The notes beneath the pieces are model-generated. The model did not search any database and had not been told where the DNA came from. It saw nothing but the letters and a program-made list of their open reading frames with translations. From positions 1 to 64,000 of the forward strand of contig NZ_JAUXOY010000016.1 in NCBI RefSeq assembly GCF_030684185.1: a stretch of 64,000 bases of DNA, in the 5' to 3' direction. Below are positions 44,616 through 54,640 of the stretch, piece by piece; position 1 is the stretch's first letter, and each line of letters begins with the position of its first letter. Origin of the DNA: Methylotenera sp. GTDB lineage: Bacteria; Pseudomonadota; Gammaproteobacteria; Burkholderiales; Methylophilaceae. A program made the position numbers and the translations under genes.

Positions 44616-46271
44616 ATGTCATATCAAGTCCTAGCCCGTAAATGGCGCCCAAAATCTTTTGAAACTCTGGTTGGGCAAGACCATGTGGTTCGCGCACTGA
44701 CTAATGCGCTCGAACAAAACCGATTACATCATGCCTACTTATTTACTGGCACACGCGGTGTAGGTAAAACCACACTTGCCAGGATTTTAGCTAAATCGCT
44801 TAATTGCGAAACTGGCATCACAGCCAAGCCTTGCGGCGTTTGCAATGCTTGCGTTGGAATTGATGATGACCGTTTTATTGATTATCTTGAGATTAACGCT
44901 GCCTCAACTCGCGGTATAGATGATGTCAGGTCGTTACTTGAACAAGCTACATATGCGCCCACATTGGGTCGTTTCAAAATTTTCATGCTTGATGAAGTTC
45001 ACCAACTTACTAAAGAGGCATTTAATGCCTTATTAAAAACTTTGGAAGAACCTCCTTCTCACGTCAAGTTTATTCTTGGCACAACTGACCCACAAAAAGT
45101 ACCTGTTACCGTGTTATCACGCTGCCTGCAGTTTAATTTGCGCCAAATGGCAGGCACTTCAATTATTTCGCATTTACAAAATATTCTCGGCCAGGAGAAT
45201 ATTCCATACGAGCCAACAGCGCTTCATCTAATATCACGTGCAGCAGCAGGCAGTATGCGTGATGCATTATCGCTCACTGACCAAGCCATCGCTTACGGTG
45301 GTCAAACGGTCAATGAGTCAGAAGTTCGCTCAATGCTGGGTGCGATTGATCAAAGTTATTTGTATCAGTTGATTGACGCATTGCTGGCTAATGATGGCGC
45401 GGGCATCATCGCCCAGGCAAAGTCTATGGAAGAACGCAGTTTATCGTTTGAGGCCGCTTTAAATGATTTAGCACAGCTGCTGCATCAAATCGCAGTCGCT
45501 CAAACCGTGCCGGATAGCGTTGCAGACGACTTGCCTGAACGCACTCTGTTACTAGGCCTGGCACAAAGAATATCACCAGAGACCTTGCAGCTGTATTACC
45601 AAATCGCTTTATTAGGCCGTCGTGATATTGGTTTGGCGCCCGATGAATTTGCTGGTTTTACCATGAGTTTATTGCGCATGCTGGCGTTTACGCCTAGTGA
45701 AGGTGAAGCAAAAAAGCTGCCGAATAAGCCGCTAGCCCAACCTAATAAGGCACAAGCCGATACTTTAGTGAAACCGCAAATATTGTCTCAACCCATTGAG
45801 AAACCTATTGATAAACCCGCAGAGCCTGTACTACAGCAATCAGACAGTTTACAGACTGATGAAATGATTGAAAATGAATCTAATCAATCATTCAATGGCA
45901 ACTGGCGTGGTTTATTAGACCAGCTCAAATTGGGTTTAGCACGTAATTTGGCACTCAATAGCGCACTGTTAAGCTATGACGAAAACACCATGCGCTTTGC
46001 CATACAAGATAAAGACAAAGCCTTGCTTAGCCCCATGTATCAAGACAAATTAAGTTCCGCATTGCAGCAGCATTTTGGCAGAAAAATTCGCCTGGAATTT
46101 AGTGTAGAAGGCAGTGCCAACACGCCAGCAAAACAAGTAGCACAAGAAAAAGCACATGCCCAAGCCAATGCAGAAAGCTCAATTGAAGATGATAGCTTTG
46201 TACAAGCATTAATCAATGACTTTGGGGCTTCCATCATCCCCAATTCAATTAAACCAATTAAACCAATTTAA
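44616..46271 (+). CDS. dnaX: DNA polymerase III subunits tau and gamma
   Basis: The 551-residue full product (tau) is the clamp-loader ATPase. It has Walker A GTRGVGKTT (about 46-54), a four-Cys zinc module (CETG...CGVCNAC), Walker B-like FMLDEVHQL and sensor region LGTTDPQKVP, then the collar domain to about residue 360 and the polymerase/helicase-binding tau tail. GAGG precedes the ATG at 44616. Codons 365-367 read GCA AAA AAG, the E. coli slippery site, and a -1 shift would stop at 45725 giving a 370-residue gamma. First gene of dnaX-ybaB-recR. Confidence 0.97.
   Translation: MSYQVLARKWRPKSFETLVGQDHVVRALTNALEQNRLHHAYLFTGTRGVGKTTLARILAKSLNCETGITAKPCGVCNACVGIDDDRFIDYLEINAASTRGIDDVRSLLEQATYAPTLGRFKIFMLDEVHQLTKEAFNALLKTLEEPPSHVKFILGTTDPQKVPVTVLSRCLQFNLRQMAGTSIISHLQNILGQENIPYEPTALHLISRAAAGSMRDALSLTDQAIAYGGQTVNESEVRSMLGAIDQSYLYQLIDALLANDGAGIIAQAKSMEERSLSFEAALNDLAQLLHQIAVAQTVPDSVADDLPERTLLLGLAQRISPETLQLYYQIALLGRRDIGLAPDEFAGFTMSLLRMLAFTPSEGEAKKLPNKPLAQPNKAQADTLVKPQILSQPIEKPIDKPAEPVLQQSDSLQTDEMIENESNQSFNGNWRGLLDQLKLGLARNLALNSALLSYDENTMRFAIQDKDKALLSPMYQDKLSSALQQHFGRKIRLEFSVEGSANTPAKQVAQEKAHAQANAESSIEDDSFVQALINDFGASIIPNSIKPIKPI
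45710..45727 (+). promoter_or_regulatory. Programmed -1 frameshift signal in dnaX
   Basis: AAAAAAG at 45710-45716 is in the register A AAA AAG required for tandem tRNA slippage. After a -1 shift the next codons are GCT GCC GAA and TAA (45725-45727). An AGGTG at 45701-45705, shortly upstream, could act as the internal Shine-Dalgarno stimulator known from E. coli. I see no strong downstream stem. Confidence 0.7.
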
Positions 46272-46324
46272 CAATTTAAACTCTTTAACCATTTAACTTC
46301 AACCCATTTAAAAGGAGCAGCAAA

Positions 46325-46633
46325 ATGATGAAAGGTGGCATGGGCAATATGATGAAACAAGCCCAACAAATGCAAGCAAACATGCAGAAAGCACAAGCTG
46401 AACTTGCCAATATTGACGTTGAAGGCGTTGCGGCTAACGGCTTAGTAAAAGTCACAATGGCTTGCAACAACGTTGTAAAACGTGTGACTTTAGACGATAG
46501 CGTTATGGACGATAAAGAAACGCTTGAGGACTTATTGGTCATCGCATTAAAAGACGCAGCGGCTAAAGCCGAAGCGACATCATCAGCGCGCATGGCAAAT
46601 TACATGCCTGCTGGCATGAAATTACCATTTTAA
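46325..46633 (+). CDS. YbaB/EbfC family nucleoid-associated protein
   Basis: The 102-residue protein begins MMKGGMGNMMKQAQQMQ and has the YbaB layout: N-terminal helix, VEGVAANGLVKVTMACNNVVKRV strand region (in part) and C-terminal helix. YbaB forms DNA-binding dimers; its function is loosely linked to recombination and expression. It stands between dnaX and recR as in most Proteobacteria. An AGGAG lies before the ATG. Confidence 0.95.
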   Translation: MMKGGMGNMMKQAQQMQANMQKAQAELANIDVEGVAANGLVKVTMACNNVVKRVTLDDSVMDDKETLEDLLVIALKDAAAKAEATSSARMANYMPAGMKLPF

Positions 46634-46645
46634 TTTCAACCGTTA

Positions 46646-47242
46646 ATGAAAAACCCGCCAGCGCTTGAGCAGTTAATCGATAGTCTACGTTGCCTGCCTG
46701 GCGTAGGCCCAAAGTCAGCACAGCGCATGGCGTACTATTTATTGCAGCGCGACCGTAAAGGCGCAAGCGCATTAGCCAACGCACTTGATACGGCCTTGCA
46801 AGTAGTTGACCATTGCCAACTCTGCAATACCTTTAGCGAGCAACCGATCTGCCCGTTATGCGCTTCAGACAACCGCGATAAAAGCTTGTTATGTGTGGTA
46901 GAAATGCCCACAGACTTGCTAATGCTAGAAAATACACACGCTTACAATGGTATGTATTTTGTGCTGATGGGCAGATTATCACCGTTGGACGGTATAGGCC
47001 CCAAAGAAATCCATTTAGATAAACTCATTAAGCGCGCACAAGATGGTGTTGTAAGCGAAGTGATTCTGGCGACAAACTACACAGTTGAAGGCGATGCCAC
47101 CGCACACTATATCAGTGAGCTACTTCGTGTACGCGGCATTAAAACCAGCCGTATAGCACGCGGCATGCCGATGGGCGGTGAGATTGAATATGTCGACAGC
47201 GGCACTCTGGCGCAAGCGATGTTAGAACGCAGGAGTGTTTAG
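46646..47242 (+). CDS. recR: Recombination mediator protein RecR
   Basis: The 198-residue protein has the N-terminal helix-hairpin-helix ([20 protein letters not shown]), a four-Cys zinc finger ([16 protein letters not shown]), and a Toprim domain ([31 protein letters not shown]). RecR loads RecA at gaps with RecO and RecF. It starts 12 nt after ybaB. Length matches E. coli RecR (201). Confidence 0.97.
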   Translation: MKNPPALEQLIDSLRCLPGVGPKSAQRMAYYLLQRDRKGASALANALDTALQVVDHCQLCNTFSEQPICPLCASDNRDKSLLCVVEMPTDLLMLENTHAYNGMYFVLMGRLSPLDGIGPKEIHLDKLIKRAQDGVVSEVILATNYTVEGDATAHYISELLRVRGIKTSRIARGMPMGGEIEYVDSGTLAQAMLERRSV

Positions 47243-47265
47243 CTTTAGTTTTCAATATCTATCTA

Positions 47266-47937
47266 TTATTGAAAACTAGAGATCAACCCCATCACTTCAG
47301 ATGGGGAGCTTATCAAAACATCTGCACCCCACTCTGCTGGCTTGTCCGAAGCAGCGATATATCCAAATAACGCCACCACAGTTTTCATTCCAGCAGCTTT
47401 ACCTGCTTGAACATCACGTTCTGCATCACCCACATATAAACACTCACCAGGTAAAGCATCAGCTTCCTGACAAGCCATCAAGAGCGTATCAGGAGCAGGT
47501 TTTGGTTGTCGTGCGTCATCGCCACACACTAAGCAGGCAGAGCGCTGATACAAGCTTGTATTACCCATTTTGACGGCTTTGGTTAAATCAACTGAAAAAC
47601 GCCGTGGCTTGTTAGTAACTATGCCCCACTTAATACTCTGCTCATCAAGTTTTTCGAGCAGGTCAGCGATACCAGGCAAAAAAACTGGGTTGTTAGTAAA
47701 TACCGATTCATATAAGTCTAAATACTCCAGCTTCATGGCCTCGAAGTTTGAATCAACAGGGCTGATACCAAAACCTAAAGCAAGCAAGCCCCGTGTGCCA
47801 TGTGACGCTACAGGCCAAATGTCTTCATGTGCCAATGGCAGCTTACCATGGCGCGCCAATTGCATATTGAGCGCCAAGCCCAAGTCATGCGCGGTATCGA
47901 CTAATGTGCCGTCTAAATCAAACAGGATGACGCTCAT
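47266..47937 (-). CDS. gph: HAD-family phosphatase (phosphoglycolate / MurNAc-6-P phosphatase)
   Basis: The 223-residue protein is a HAD hydrolase: motif [10 protein letters not shown] (residues 7-15), motif II IVTNKP, motif III KPAPD and motif IV GDAERDV, with a helical cap. Annotation as Gph is by family; members next to ubiG in pseudomonads are MupP, which acts on MurNAc-6-phosphate, so substrate is uncertain. It overlaps ubiG by 4 bp and is last in an amidohydrolase-ubiG-gph set. Confidence 0.85.
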   Translation of the reverse strand: MSVILFDLDGTLVDTAHDLGLALNMQLARHGKLPLAHEDIWPVASHGTRGLLALGFGISPVDSNFEAMKLEYLDLYESVFTNNPVFLPGIADLLEKLDEQSIKWGIVTNKPRRFSVDLTKAVKMGNTSLYQRSACLVCGDDARQPKPAPDTLLMACQEADALPGECLYVGDAERDVQAGKAAGMKTVVALFGYIAASDKPAEWGADVLISSPSEVMGLISSFQ

Positions 47938-48698
47938 ACGGGTGATAAAACAGTATGTATCATGTAATTGACTGATACATCATCACCCAAACTATAGTGT
48001 TGTGTAATCGGGTTGTAACTCATGCCGCACATGCCAGAAACATTTAAATCTGCAACTCTTGCCCAATTTGCCAGCTCTGATGGCTTGATGAATTTAGCAT
48101 AATCATGCGTTCCTTTCGGCAACATATTCAGCACGTATTCCGCGCCTATTACCGCAAATAAATAGGATTTTGGATTGCGGTTAATGGTTGAAAAAAACAC
48201 AGGGCCACCTGGTTTTACCAGCTTTGCACAAGCCATAATAATGGCAGCTGGATCAGGTACATGCTCCAGCATTTCCATGCAAGTCACCACATCAAAGCTT
48301 GCGGGTTGCTCAGATGCTAATTGTTCAACAGAGATATATCGATAATCAACTTTGGAACCGCTTTCAAACTGATGTAGCTTAGCCACGTTAAGTGCTTTTT
48401 CGCCTAAGTCTATACCTGTCACATCGGCACCCTTAAAGTGCATGGACTCAGACAAAATACCACCGCCACATCCCACATCAAGCACGTGCTTGCCTTTCAG
48501 GTTTACCAAACCGTCTATCCAGCTTAATCTTAGTGGGTTTATTTCATGTAATGGCTTAAATTCGCTATTTTTATCCCACCATTTGTGGGCAAGTTCGCCA
48601 AATTTTTGCAACTCCAAGTCATCCGCATTTAATCGGACATCTTCATTTAAATGTTTATCTGCTTTCAATGTTTGTACTGCCTTAGTTTCGGTTGCCAT
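47934..48698 (-). CDS. ubiG: Ubiquinone biosynthesis O-methyltransferase UbiG
   Basis: The 254-residue class I SAM methyltransferase has motif [14 protein letters not shown] (about 72-84) and the UbiG-specific [24 protein letters not shown] (split by a turn) before it, and [14 protein letters not shown] later. UbiG performs both O-methylations of ubiquinone synthesis. Its start overlaps the upstream amidohydrolase gene by 34 bp, and its end overlaps gph. Confidence 0.95.
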   Translation of the reverse strand: MATETKAVQTLKADKHLNEDVRLNADDLELQKFGELAHKWWDKNSEFKPLHEINPLRLSWIDGLVNLKGKHVLDVGCGGGILSESMHFKGADVTGIDLGEKALNVAKLHQFESGSKVDYRYISVEQLASEQPASFDVVTCMEMLEHVPDPAAIIMACAKLVKPGGPVFFSTINRNPKSYLFAVIGAEYVLNMLPKGTHDYAKFIKPSELANWARVADLNVSGMCGMSYNPITQHYSLGDDVSVNYMIHTVLSPV

Positions 48699-49990
48699 GT
48701 GTTAATAATATCCTTTAATTCTACAGGTTCGATATTGGCATAGACACCATTGCTATAACGTAATTCACCTGCAACCCAAGTATGCGTCACATGTTCACGA
48801 CCACAGGTATACACTAAATGTGACACTGGGTCGTAGCAGGGGCTTGTACTCAAGTCGCTTAGCTTGACTGCTGCCAAATCCGCAAGCTTACCAACTTCAA
48901 TTGAACCAATTTTATGATCTAAAGCCATTGCTTTCGCGGCATTAATCGTAGCCATTTCTAGTGCTTGATGTGCAGGGATTACTGTTGCATCTTCAGCAAT
49001 TCCTTTTGCCAGCAATGCGCTTAATCTCATCTCAGCAAAAATATCTAATCGGTTATTACTGGCCACACCGTCTGTGCCTAATCCAACGTTTACACCTTTA
49101 GCTAACAACTGTGCTATTGGTGCTATTCCGCTCGCCAATTTTAAATTAGAAGAAGGACAATGTGCTACATGACAGCCAAATTCTGCCAACATATCAATTT
49201 CACTGTTAAGTAAATGCACGCAATGCGCTGCAACAAAGTTTGGGCCTAACAATCCAAATTCAGCCAGTCTTTGTAAAGGTCTCAAGCCATACTTTGCTTC
49301 ACTTTGCAAAATCTCATCTCGAGTTTCTTGCAGATGCGTGTGAATACCAAGCCCAAGCTGTTCTGCATAAGTAACTATTGTCTTAAATGTCTGATTTGAC
49401 ACGGTATAAGGCGCGTGCGGCGCAATAGATGATGTAATCAATGGATTATTACGCCAGTTATCATGTGCAGCAAACCCTTTTTGCAAATAATCATCCGCAT
49501 CACTTGCATACGCAGATGGGAATTCTAACACCACTAAACCAAGATTTGCTCGCATACCAGCTTGATTTACCGCCATCGCCGCTGCTAACGGGTAAAAATA
49601 CATTTCATTAAAACAGGTAATACCGCCACTTAACATTTCTGCACAAGCCAACAATGTTGCATCCTGCACGTAGCGTTCTGATACAACGGCTCGCTCTGCT
49701 GGCCAAATATGCTGCTCTAGCCAAGGCATAAGAGGCAAATCATCTGCCATACCACGCATTAAGCTCATTGCGGCATGGGTATGTAAGTTAATCAAACCCG
49801 GGATTAATATGTGCTCAGCAAGCTTTACGATTTCTATCGCTTGGTACTGTTCACTCACTGAGACTGAAGGACAAATGTCAACTATCTTCCCAGATTGAAT
49901 TACGATGGAATGGTGCTCTAAAAGCACATTTTTAGGGATAACTGGACACAACCAACGTGCCTCGATGACTAAATCAACTTGTTTTTTCAT
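48665..49990 (-). CDS. TRZ/ATZ family amidohydrolase (MTA/SAH deaminase type)
   Basis: The 441-residue protein is a metal-dependent amidohydrolase. It has the [22 protein letters not shown] segment (metal-binding HxH; in two parts), HAPYT, HLQET, HCVHL and the metal Asp in [12 protein letters not shown]. These match 5'-methylthioadenosine/S-adenosylhomocysteine deaminases (MtaD). Next to ubiG it may serve SAH recycling after methylation. Guanine or chlorohydrolase-type substrates cannot be excluded. Confidence 0.88.
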   Translation of the reverse strand: MKKQVDLVIEARWLCPVIPKNVLLEHHSIVIQSGKIVDICPSVSVSEQYQAIEIVKLAEHILIPGLINLHTHAAMSLMRGMADDLPLMPWLEQHIWPAERAVVSERYVQDATLLACAEMLSGGITCFNEMYFYPLAAAMAVNQAGMRANLGLVVLEFPSAYASDADDYLQKGFAAHDNWRNNPLITSSIAPHAPYTVSNQTFKTIVTYAEQLGLGIHTHLQETRDEILQSEAKYGLRPLQRLAEFGLLGPNFVAAHCVHLLNSEIDMLAEFGCHVAHCPSSNLKLASGIAPIAQLLAKGVNVGLGTDGVASNNRLDIFAEMRLSALLAKGIAEDATVIPAHQALEMATINAAKAMALDHKIGSIEVGKLADLAAVKLSDLSTSPCYDPVSHLVYTCGREHVTHTWVAGELRYSNGVYANIEPVELKDIINTWQPKLRQYKH

Positions 49991-50050
49991 AGCGTTATTA
50001 TAACGACTAAACCATTAAGCAATAAAATCAATACCTAAAAACGTAGACAA

Positions 50051-50078
50051 GAAAAAACCCGCGTATGCGGGTTTTTTC
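50051..50078. terminator. Rho-independent terminator of ompA
   Basis: GAAAAAACCCGC and GCGGGTTTTTTC form a 12-bp stem around the loop GTAT. Both strands end in a T-run, so it can act bidirectionally. It lies 30 bp after the ompA stop and 60 bp upstream of the amidohydrolase start. Confidence 0.9.
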
Positions 50079-50107
50079 ACTAGCTAATGCTTCTTAGCTG
50101 ATTTAAC

Positions 50108-51223
50108 TTAGTTACAGCCAGATTGCTTTGTACCAATTGCGCGAATATCAACGCGACGGTTTGGTTGCAGGCAAGAAATCAGTTTTTTTGTTGTCTTGTT
50201 ACCAACACACTGAACAACTGGCTCTGACTCACCCTTACCTTCAGCGGTAATCATTGCAGCATCAACACCTTGCGACACTAAGTAGTCTTTAACGATGTTA
50301 GCACGGCGCTCTGAAAGTTTTTGGTTGTATGCATCTGAACCGATACGATCAGTATGACCAGTTACAATCACTGCTGTAAGTTCTGGATTTGCTTTAATTT
50401 GAGCTACAGCATCATCTAAAACTGGTTTAGCACCTTTTTGCAACTTACCTTCGTTGAAACCAAATAGCTTTTCAGCGCTAACAGTAATCGTAGTCTCACT
50501 AGGCTGGCATGCAGGAGCTGGTGCAGGAGCGGCTTCAGCCACTGGCTCTGGAGCAACATATGGTGCAGGCTCTGGAGCAGCAACTGGCGCTTCAGCTACT
50601 ACAGGCGCAGGTGCTGGAGCACCAAAGCGGAAAACACCACCTAAACTAAGTAAAGTATTACCAATAGTACCTGATTCACTTGCAGTCGCACCATTCACTT
50701 CATTAACAAGGTCTAACTTGGCACGAGACCATTGATGACGCAAATCAGCCTGCAAACCAAAGGAGTCGTTGATTAAATACTGTGCACCAAGCCCTACATT
50801 TGCCAACCAAGAAGTCTTTTTACCATCTGCGCTAATTCCAGGCGCAGTGTAGTCAATGTTATTTCTTGCAACACCTAAGCCTGCTAACAAAAATGGACGG
50901 AAACTATCACGGCTAAACATGTATAAAGCATCTAAGCCCAATGTAGTTTGTTTATAACGACCATCTACACCAGCAATACCAGTATCTTCTTTTGCACGGT
51001 TGTAACCTAGACCACCTTGGATATCCCAGCTTTCAGATAATTCTTTACCTAATTTAAGGAATACGCCAGGGCCATTTTTAGCCTCTAAGTCGTTATCTGT
51101 GTTCATGTAACTTACACCCGGAACTGCATACCAAGCACCGCGGTACATGTCTTCTGCAGAAGCAGCAAAAGCTGCTAGACCTAAAGTTGTGGCAACTGCC
51201 ATATTAATAAGATTTTTTTTCAT
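50108..51223 (-). CDS. OmpA family outer-membrane protein
   Basis: The 371-residue protein has a signal peptide (about 1-23, ending AASA), an eight-strand beta-barrel domain (about 28-200), a Pro/Ala/Glu linker (about 205-245) and a C-terminal peptidoglycan-binding OmpA domain with VTGHTDRIGSDAYNQKLSERRA (in part) and LQPNRRVDIRAIG. A Cys pair near the end resembles OmpA's disulphide. It is a single-gene unit with its own terminator. Confidence 0.93.
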   Translation of the reverse strand: MKKNLINMAVATTLGLAAFAASAEDMYRGAWYAVPGVSYMNTDNDLEAKNGPGVFLKLGKELSESWDIQGGLGYNRAKEDTGIAGVDGRYKQTTLGLDALYMFSRDSFRPFLLAGLGVARNNIDYTAPGISADGKKTSWLANVGLGAQYLINDSFGLQADLRHQWSRAKLDLVNEVNGATASESGTIGNTLLSLGGVFRFGAPAPAPVVAEAPVAAPEPAPYVAPEPVAEAAPAPAPACQPSETTITVSAEKLFGFNEGKLQKGAKPVLDDAVAQIKANPELTAVIVTGHTDRIGSDAYNQKLSERRANIVKDYLVSQGVDAAMITAEGKGESEPVVQCVGNKTTKKLISCLQPNRRVDIRAIGTKQSGCN

Positions 51224-51355
51224 TCGTTTTGACTCCTAAATTAAATTACTTTACTTTATTGGTACATCTAAATACAAAAATATATGAAGCCGATAATACC
51301 CACACATAACCGTTAGCGCAATGTTTTATCACCCAAAACTTTGGAATCACGGCGC

Positions 51356-51381
51356 ATTCTGTTGCATTTATACAACAGAAT
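51356..51381. terminator. Stem-loop at the end of mfnB
   Basis: ATTCTGTTG (51356-51364) and CAACAGAAT (51373-51381) form a perfect 9-bp stem with an 8-nt loop, touching the mfnB stop. No T-run follows on the minus strand, so it may protect the transcript end rather than terminate it. Confidence 0.4.
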
Positions 51382-52064
51382 TACAATGTTTTACGTATTG
51401 CTTTAATCTTTTCGGCATTAAGGCTTAGCCTACGTTTATTTTCATCACAAACGCCACCTCTGAAACCTATATAGGTAGGGTTAACTTCTTTCACCAGGGC
51501 TAAATGTTGCAATTTCAAAGAGCCCGCCAAACCGAACGACAGACCGCTGTTTACTACCACTTTTGCAAGTTCTTTACGTTTTTTTTCTGAGTAAAAATCC
51601 AGAAATGTTAGACCGTTTTTATTGAATGTATCCACCATAACGCCTATAAAACCAGCTTGTTTAATAGCCTCAATTAAGTTTGCAGGATAAGTACTTTCAG
51701 CAAACAACACTGCAATCAATTTTATGCCGGCTTTTATAGACGCCTGAAGTGCGTCTAAACATGGCTGATAATCATTCGTCTCAAAAAATCCTATTTTAAT
51801 AAAATCCACTTTTGTCTTACTGAGTTCTGCCACATGACGCGATATTAAATCAGCCTGCATTGGTAAATCGCCTATCGTTGCACTAGTCCTTACTTTAGCG
51901 ATGTCTTGAGCATTTACATAGGTAACGATGGAATTGATTTGCACAATGGACAATGCGCCTAATGCTCCCTGGTTCGGATCTTTTAGGTCTATGATATCCG
52001 CACCATTTTCAATAGCGATTTTTGCCTCTTCAATACTTGTCACACTTATAAGCAGTTGCGTCAT
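51381..52064 (-). CDS. mfnB: (5-formylfuran-3-yl)methyl phosphate synthase
   Basis: The roughly 227-residue protein (ATG 52064 with GAGG upstream; a TTG lies at 52070) belongs to the DUF556/MfnB family of TIM-barrel enzymes that condense two glyceraldehyde-3-phosphates into the furan precursor of methanofuran. The diagnostic IIDLKDPNQGALGAL (with catalytic Lys) is at about 25-39, and GFRGGVCDENKR near the C-terminus. In methylotrophs it serves the methanofuran-type cofactor of formaldehyde oxidation. It is the last gene of the long hfq-to-mfnB run. Confidence 0.93.
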   Translation of the reverse strand: MTQLLISVTSIEEAKIAIENGADIIDLKDPNQGALGALSIVQINSIVTYVNAQDIAKVRTSATIGDLPMQADLISRHVAELSKTKVDFIKIGFFETNDYQPCLDALQASIKAGIKLIAVLFAESTYPANLIEAIKQAGFIGVMVDTFNKNGLTFLDFYSEKKRKELAKVVVNSGLSFGLAGSLKLQHLALVKEVNPTYIGFRGGVCDENKRRLSLNAEKIKAIRKTL

Positions 52065-52076
52065 CGCCAAGCCTCA

Positions 52077-52652
52077 TTATGCAAAATTTTCACCAGACTG
52101 TTCCGCATAAAAATTTTCAATTTTCTCTGTCAACCAGCTCCAAGCTAGCAGTTCGCGCTCGCCAGCTGTTTTGTCGATAGCGATTTTCAAATACGACAAT
52201 TCAGACAGTACTTTTTCTTTTGGCAACATATGCAAACGGCTTGCAAGTACCGCAAGCTCAATGACTGCGGCTTGCGAACGATTAAAGCCTGAAAACGGGT
52301 GATGTTGCTCCTCATGTACAACCTCCATCAGCAACTGTGGTCTCTGAGCATCCTCTATTACTTCAACCAGCTTTAACTCTTTATGCACCAAGGTTTCCAA
52401 CAACCTAAAACCTAGAATTTTTTGTGTAGGCACTAACGTCCATGCTTGCCGACGGGTTAGTGCGCCAGCAAATACGCGCACATCGTCGGTTAGATTCATC
52501 ACTGCTTGTTGAGTAGCCAAGATATTATTTAGCGTAGCCGAGGGCTTATACGGCGAAATAACCACCAGGTCATCTTGCAGTTGTATACCAAATGGCGTTA
52601 CGTGGACATTGCCTGATATATCAATACTGCTAATAATAGTTTCAAAAATCAT
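52077..52652 (-). CDS. DUF447 family protein, H4MPT/methanofuran-associated
   Basis: The 191-residue protein begins MIFETIISSIDISGNVHVTPFGI, the DUF447 flavin-reductase-like opening (predicted split-barrel), and continues with SPYKPSATLNNI and the helical EEQHHPFSGFNRSQAAVIELAVLASRL part. DUF447 proteins are shared by methanogens and by bacteria using tetrahydromethanopterin; biochemical function is not established to my knowledge. It overlaps the upstream gene by 11 bp and is 12 bp from mfnB. Confidence 0.85.
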   Translation of the reverse strand: MIFETIISSIDISGNVHVTPFGIQLQDDLVVISPYKPSATLNNILATQQAVMNLTDDVRVFAGALTRRQAWTLVPTQKILGFRLLETLVHKELKLVEVIEDAQRPQLLMEVVHEEQHHPFSGFNRSQAAVIELAVLASRLHMLPKEKVLSELSYLKIAIDKTAGERELLAWSWLTEKIENFYAEQSGENFA

Positions 52653-54108
52653 ATTTTATTGGCTTGTCTTTCTTGCCTGTTTTTCTTGCCTGTTTTTCTT
52701 TAAGTGAAGCTTCACGATGGGAATTTTTATCGCCAATATCGGTTGTTTGAGTTGGCACACCCCAAGTTAGCTCTTGATCTTGTACATAGCGCTTTTTAAG
52801 CTGCCATGCAATTTGCGCACGCGCTAATTCAACGCCAAGATAAAATGCGTGTGAAGCGTCATCATCAACCTTTAAATTTGGATAAAGTGCGAAAGGCTCT
52901 AGAGCTTCATACAGACCATCACGATTATAAATGTGCAAACCTTGTTCACTTACCTGAATGCGAAAGCTTGGGTCTTTAATCATTGCAGCGATTTCTTTAA
53001 TTTCATCTGCTGCATAAGTAAATGGTCGCCTGTCATGCAAGCCCAGCAAACCATTGCTATAACCGCGCGGCAGCCTATCGTCCTGCTTTGCAGCATGCAT
53101 TATGCGTCTAGCAATATCGGCTTCAGCAATCGCGTTAATAGCATGCGGGCTCACGGAAGTTGCTAATACTGCGTTAATGTTAAGCTCACTAATCATGCCA
53201 AACAACAGAGCATTGATGCCAGTGGTATCTGCATCGGTCAACTCGGTTAAATTACCTATACCCATCATAATTTGTATATCAGGATATTTCTTGCGTAATT
53301 TTTGATAACGGACAATAGAGTTGGTTAAACCAAAATGAATTGGGTCTAAAATCGCATCAGCAATAAATGCTTTGTTGCGTTTTATGCAAGCTTCAATCGC
53401 CCTATAAAGTGAAGGCATACTATGCGGTTTGGCGGGGATTAAAACTGGTGTAGCGGCTACTTCATCAGCAATCCATAAGGTCTTTTCTGTTAGGCTTAAC
53501 AAATAGTCAGCACCCGCGTGACCTGCAGCCAGCAAATCATCAGCGTTAAGTGAATCTACACTCACCTTAAAATCAAGTGCTTTTAAAGCTTTAACTGCAT
53601 CTGCTAAATGTAGAAAAGGCACAGCTGGCAGGCAACCTAAATCAATAACGTTGGCGCCTTGCGTTTGGTAGGCTTGTGCTTTTTGAACAATCGCTTCGAC
53701 GCTCAAATATGGCGCATCAACAATTTCTGCAAAAATTTGTACTTTATATTGGCTTAAATCAGGCGTTACGCCTGCATGGCCAAAATACTGGGGTAAATCT
53801 TTTAAATCATCAGGGCCACGTTCTACAGGCACACCATATTTTGCTTCAAGCGCGGTTAAATCGCCTAGGCATAAGCCTGGCACAATCACCTTATTAGCAT
53901 CACCGGTTTCTTTCAGTCTGCGTGCAATTAGTTCAGGGGTCATCAGTGCAGCTACAGATACGCCAATTTGTTGCACCCGATATTTGAACTGCGGTGTTTT
54001 CGGATTACTTTGTGATTTGGTTTGCAATTCGCTCAATACTTTATGCAAGCTTTTTTCAGCTAACTTACCTGTTAAAAAAAGTAAATTTTCAGGATTATTT
54101 GAATGCAT
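52642..54108 (-). CDS. DUF6513/dihydropteroate-synthase-like protein, H4MPT-associated
   Basis: The 488-residue protein opens LLFLTGKLAEKSLHKVLSEL and has a central pterin-binding TIM-barrel (about 170-400: GANVIDLGCLPAVPFL, VSVDSLNADDLLAAG, IMMGIGNLTELTDADTTGIN) like dihydropteroate synthase. The IDLG...VSVDS pair is the pterin-synthase pattern. It is a known companion of H4MPT genes in methylotrophs, and a role in methanopterin assembly is plausible, but the reaction is not established here. It overlaps both neighbours (14 bp and 11 bp). Confidence 0.85.
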   Translation of the reverse strand: MHSNNPENLLFLTGKLAEKSLHKVLSELQTKSQSNPKTPQFKYRVQQIGVSVAALMTPELIARRLKETGDANKVIVPGLCLGDLTALEAKYGVPVERGPDDLKDLPQYFGHAGVTPDLSQYKVQIFAEIVDAPYLSVEAIVQKAQAYQTQGANVIDLGCLPAVPFLHLADAVKALKALDFKVSVDSLNADDLLAAGHAGADYLLSLTEKTLWIADEVAATPVLIPAKPHSMPSLYRAIEACIKRNKAFIADAILDPIHFGLTNSIVRYQKLRKKYPDIQIMMGIGNLTELTDADTTGINALLFGMISELNINAVLATSVSPHAINAIAEADIARRIMHAAKQDDRLPRGYSNGLLGLHDRRPFTYAADEIKEIAAMIKDPSFRIQVSEQGLHIYNRDGLYEALEPFALYPNLKVDDDASHAFYLGVELARAQIAWQLKKRYVQDQELTWGVPTQTTDIGDKNSHREASLKEKQARKTGKKDKPIKYDF

Positions 54109-54634
54109 TTAGGCGAGTGTGAATTGCATCTGCAAGTGCATCTAAATCAGCCACCACCTGTGTCGCCTCAAAGTTGGCTAATTTTGCCACATTATCCAAA
54201 TCAATTTGGCGTGGATAAACTTTAACGACATTGTCTCGCGGTGCCTCAGACTCAAGCTCCGGACCAGTATCACAGGCAAACACAATGCTAGTCACGCGCG
54301 TTTTACCTGCTTGCGCATATAAATTGGTCACTAGGCTATCAGAAAAACCATATGCCATTTTAGCAATGGTATTTGAAGTGGCGGGCGCTATCACAAGTGT
54401 GTGATATTTTCCTTCATAAAATAGTTCAACAGGCACGCTACTGGCTGTTTTATCTTGATAAACGCGGTGATTTGTAGCCTCTAACTGAGGCTGAAAACCA
54501 TATTGCTTGATGATTTCAGCCGCAGCTTTGCTTAAATAAACATCTACATTTTCCAGCATTTTGAGAATGGCCAGCGACTCTCGCAGATAATGACCAGAGC
54601 CTGTGATTGCCCAGGCTAAACGCTGATTTTGCAT
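54095..54634 (-). CDS. dmrB: Archaeal-type flavoprotein, probable DmrB dihydromethanopterin reductase
   Basis: The 179-residue protein is in the flavoprotein (PF02441-type) family: WAITGSGHYLRESLAI at the start, TLVIAPATSNTIAKMAYGFSDSLVTNLYAQAGK (in part) as the FMN-binding core, then ACDTGP. Its best characterised betaproteobacterial relative that I know is DmrB, which makes the last reduction to tetrahydromethanopterin. The neighbours (DUF6513, DUF447, mfnB) support that role. It lies 6 nt after purA. Confidence 0.7.
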   Translation of the reverse strand: MQNQRLAWAITGSGHYLRESLAILKMLENVDVYLSKAAAEIIKQYGFQPQLEATNHRVYQDKTASSVPVELFYEGKYHTLVIAPATSNTIAKMAYGFSDSLVTNLYAQAGKTRVTSIVFACDTGPELESEAPRDNVVKVYPRQIDLDNVAKLANFEATQVVADLDALADAIHTRLNAFK

Positions 54635-54640
54635 AACATA

